Part shown: piece by piece, positions 62,927 through 64,000 of the stretch
How the letters are laid out: every line of letters begins with the position of its first letter
How positions within the stretch are numbered: the stretch's first letter is position 1
NCBI GenBank assembly: GCA_052067355.1
Contig: JBQHQH010000004.1
Location: 62,001 to 126,000, forward strand
Length of the DNA stretch: 64,000 nt
Source of the DNA: CABMKH01 sp040797625
GTDB taxonomy: Bacteria > Bacillota > Clostridia > Tissierellales > Tissierellaceae
Direction: 5' to 3'
Notes under the pieces: generated by a model
Told to the model about the DNA's origin: nothing
Database searches by the model: none
The model's input: the letters and a program-made list of their open reading frames with translations, nothing else
Position numbers and translations under genes: made by a program

Positions 62927-63323
62927 ATTCCATGTTTTTCAAGGTTGCATATATACAATCATCTATTAGATATTTAAATCCTAATTTTGAAGCCTTGTCT
63001 ATTACTTCAGAATTATATGTTCCAGGTTGAAAAAATATATATTCTACCCCCAATTCTTTTATCTCATCTAATACATCTATACTCAATTTAGGTGAAACCA
63101 CCATGTCTACTACATCTATCTTATCTGGAATATCCTTTATACTATGGTATATCTTTTCTCCTTCTATTTCTTCATAATTAGGATTTGTTCCATATACTTT
63201 ATATCCATGTTCCTTTAATTTTTTCCATATCTTATATCCATATCTGTCTTTTTTAGCAGTTACACCTATTACTGCCCAATTCTTTTTATCTAACATCTCT
63301 TCTTTTATCTTTTTAAAATCCAT
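62925..63323 (-). CDS. CoA-binding protein (YccU-like)
   Basis: The 132-aa Rossmann-fold CoA_binding domain protein shows WAVIGVTAKKDRYGYKIWKK at the start, YGTNPNYEEIEGEKIYHSI and VVSPKLSIDVLDEI, ending with DDCIYATLK. Such proteins bind CoA or related nucleotides; their cellular role is unclear. Convergent with the TauE/SafE pair. Confidence 0.87.
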   Translation of the reverse strand: MDFKKIKEEMLDKKNWAVIGVTAKKDRYGYKIWKKLKEHGYKVYGTNPNYEEIEGEKIYHSIKDIPDKIDVVDMVVSPKLSIDVLDEIKELGVEYIFFQPGTYNSEVIDKASKLGFKYLIDDCIYATLKNME

Positions 63324-63386
63324 ACTGTAGTCACCTCACATGTTATTATATGCTTTATATACCCTCTTTCACCTCTAAAAAACTAA

Positions 63387-64000
63387 TTATAGAATTCTTT
63401 TCCCATCTAACACTGGTAGATGTATATCATCTAATTCTTCTATAATGGCATCTCCATTGGTTAAATCAGTTATTGATTTTTTAAACTCTTCTAATTCTTC
63501 AATTGATATATAGAGAGATATATTTACTAAACTTTCAAAAGTAATATTATTTGTTGCATATTCATTTGTCATAAGAAAATTTTCGATCTTTCCATATTGA
63601 CTATAATCCACCTGAAAACTCAGTTCTCTATGCAATACCATATCTACAATAGTACCTGCATCTACAGCTATTTTAGCTCCCTTGGTATAGGCCCTAATAA
63701 GTCCTCCACCACCTAATTTTATACCACCAAAATACCTAGTAACTACTACTACCACATTTCTAAGCTCTTCTTTTTTCAAGACCTCTAATGCTGGTATTCC
63801 TGCAGTACCAGATGGCTCTCCGTCATCACTAAACCTCTGTATGTTGGAATTTTCTCCAAATACATAAGCATATACATTATGAGTAGCATCTCTATGTTTT
63901 GTCTTGATCTCTTCAATAAACTCTAAAGCTTCTTCTTCACTGTTAATAGGCTTAGCATATCCAATAAATCTAGACTTATTTATTATAATTTCATCTTCTC
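63387..64000 (-). CDS. yigZ: YigZ/IMPACT-family protein, 5' end outside the window
   Basis: The visible 3' part (about 204 codons) reads SRFIGYAKPINSEEEALEFI, THNVYAYVFGEN, RFSDDGEPSGTAG, VVVVTRYFGGIKLGGGGLIR and AYTKGA, the UPF0029/IMPACT N-terminal signature, then a C-terminal DUF1949-like domain. A TTG at 63779 is an internal codon and not the start; the frame is open to the window edge. In bacteria the role is unclear; relatives affect translation under starvation. Confidence 0.92.
   Translation of the reverse strand, partial: EDEIIINKSRFIGYAKPINSEEEALEFIEEIKTKHRDATHNVYAYVFGENSNIQRFSDDGEPSGTAGIPALEVLKKEELRNVVVVVTRYFGGIKLGGGGLIRAYTKGAKIAVDAGTIVDMVLHRELSFQVDYSQYGKIENFLMTNEYATNNITFESLVNISLYISIEELEEFKKSITDLTNGDAIIEELDDIHLPVLDGKRIL

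Noticed and set aside
63387..63779. A YigZ-like gene starting at TTG 63779
   Set aside because: The frame stays open with conserved YigZ sequence to the window edge, so the TTG is internal.
1..64000. CRISPR arrays, insertion sequences, tRNA and rRNA genes
   Set aside because: No regularly spaced direct repeats, transposase motifs with terminal inverted repeats, or tRNA/rRNA signatures were found on reading both strands.

Overview
The window reads as chromosome of a low-GC, endospore-forming anaerobe of the Clostridia/Tissierellia type. The evidence is an AT-rich base composition, strong AGGAGG ribosome binding sites, a division and cell-wall (dcw) cluster joined to the sporulation genes spoIIGA-sigE-sigG, a leuS T-box, a THF riboswitch in front of folT, and a MurE with the DNPR motif of the meso-diaminopimelate enzymes. 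The genus is inferred; no rRNA or tRNA gene is present to fix it.

Region 1 (1-9.3 kb): the left edge holds the regulatory leader of a gene that leaves the window. It has a promoter, a 6-aa leader ORF, an attenuator-like terminator and a second 26-aa leader ORF inside alternative hairpins. Next come two AraC-type regulators flanking a Nik/Cnt/Opp-type ABC importer (five overlapping genes) and a MATE exporter. Two Fur-type boxes lie in front of the importer and the MATE gene, so this looks like an iron- or metal-responsive transport locus.

Region 2 (9.3-26.2 kb): an accessory zone. It carries an MBL-fold hydrolase, a Crp/Fnr regulator, a YczE-like gene fragment, a HAD nucleotidase, an ElaA acetyltransferase and several decayed fragments. 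A block of visibly higher GC (14.7-19.95 kb) encodes a small DNA-binding protein, response regulator, sensor kinase, ABC ATPase and FtsX-type permease, and is probably acquired. Then come a TmrB-like tunicamycin-resistance protein, a frameshifted Vat-like acetyltransferase, an alpha/beta hydrolase with an AraC regulator, and a GNAT gene and a radical SAM gene that each appear to be stopped by one TAA codon. A YozG/YoaS-like pair closes the zone.

Region 3 (26.4-36.4 kb): brnQ, degV, leuS with its T-box leader, rarA, nrdR, ylmC, sigG, sigE and spoIIGA, all except brnQ on the minus strand.

Region 4 (36.5-52.1 kb): the dcw cluster, read from high to low coordinates: mraZ-rsmH-ftsL-spoVD/ftsI-murE-mraY-murD-ftsW/spoVE-murG-murA-ftsQ-DUF881-DUF881-sbp-ftsZ. 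Three GTGG(G/T) repeats spaced by 10 bp in front of mraZ look like the MraZ operator. ftsA and murF are absent from their usual places.

Region 5 (52.4-64 kb): housekeeping genes: lgt, a YmfH/YmfF-like M16 peptidase pair, a YhcN/YlaJ-type lipoprotein, deoC, pduL, folT under a THF riboswitch, an Mrr-like membrane protein with a DUF1461 membrane protein, an unannotated 57-aa small ORF, yebC, nadE, a TauE/SafE transporter encoded as two half-genes, a CoA-binding protein and the 3' part of a YigZ/IMPACT gene. I saw no insertion sequence, CRISPR array, tRNA or rRNA.
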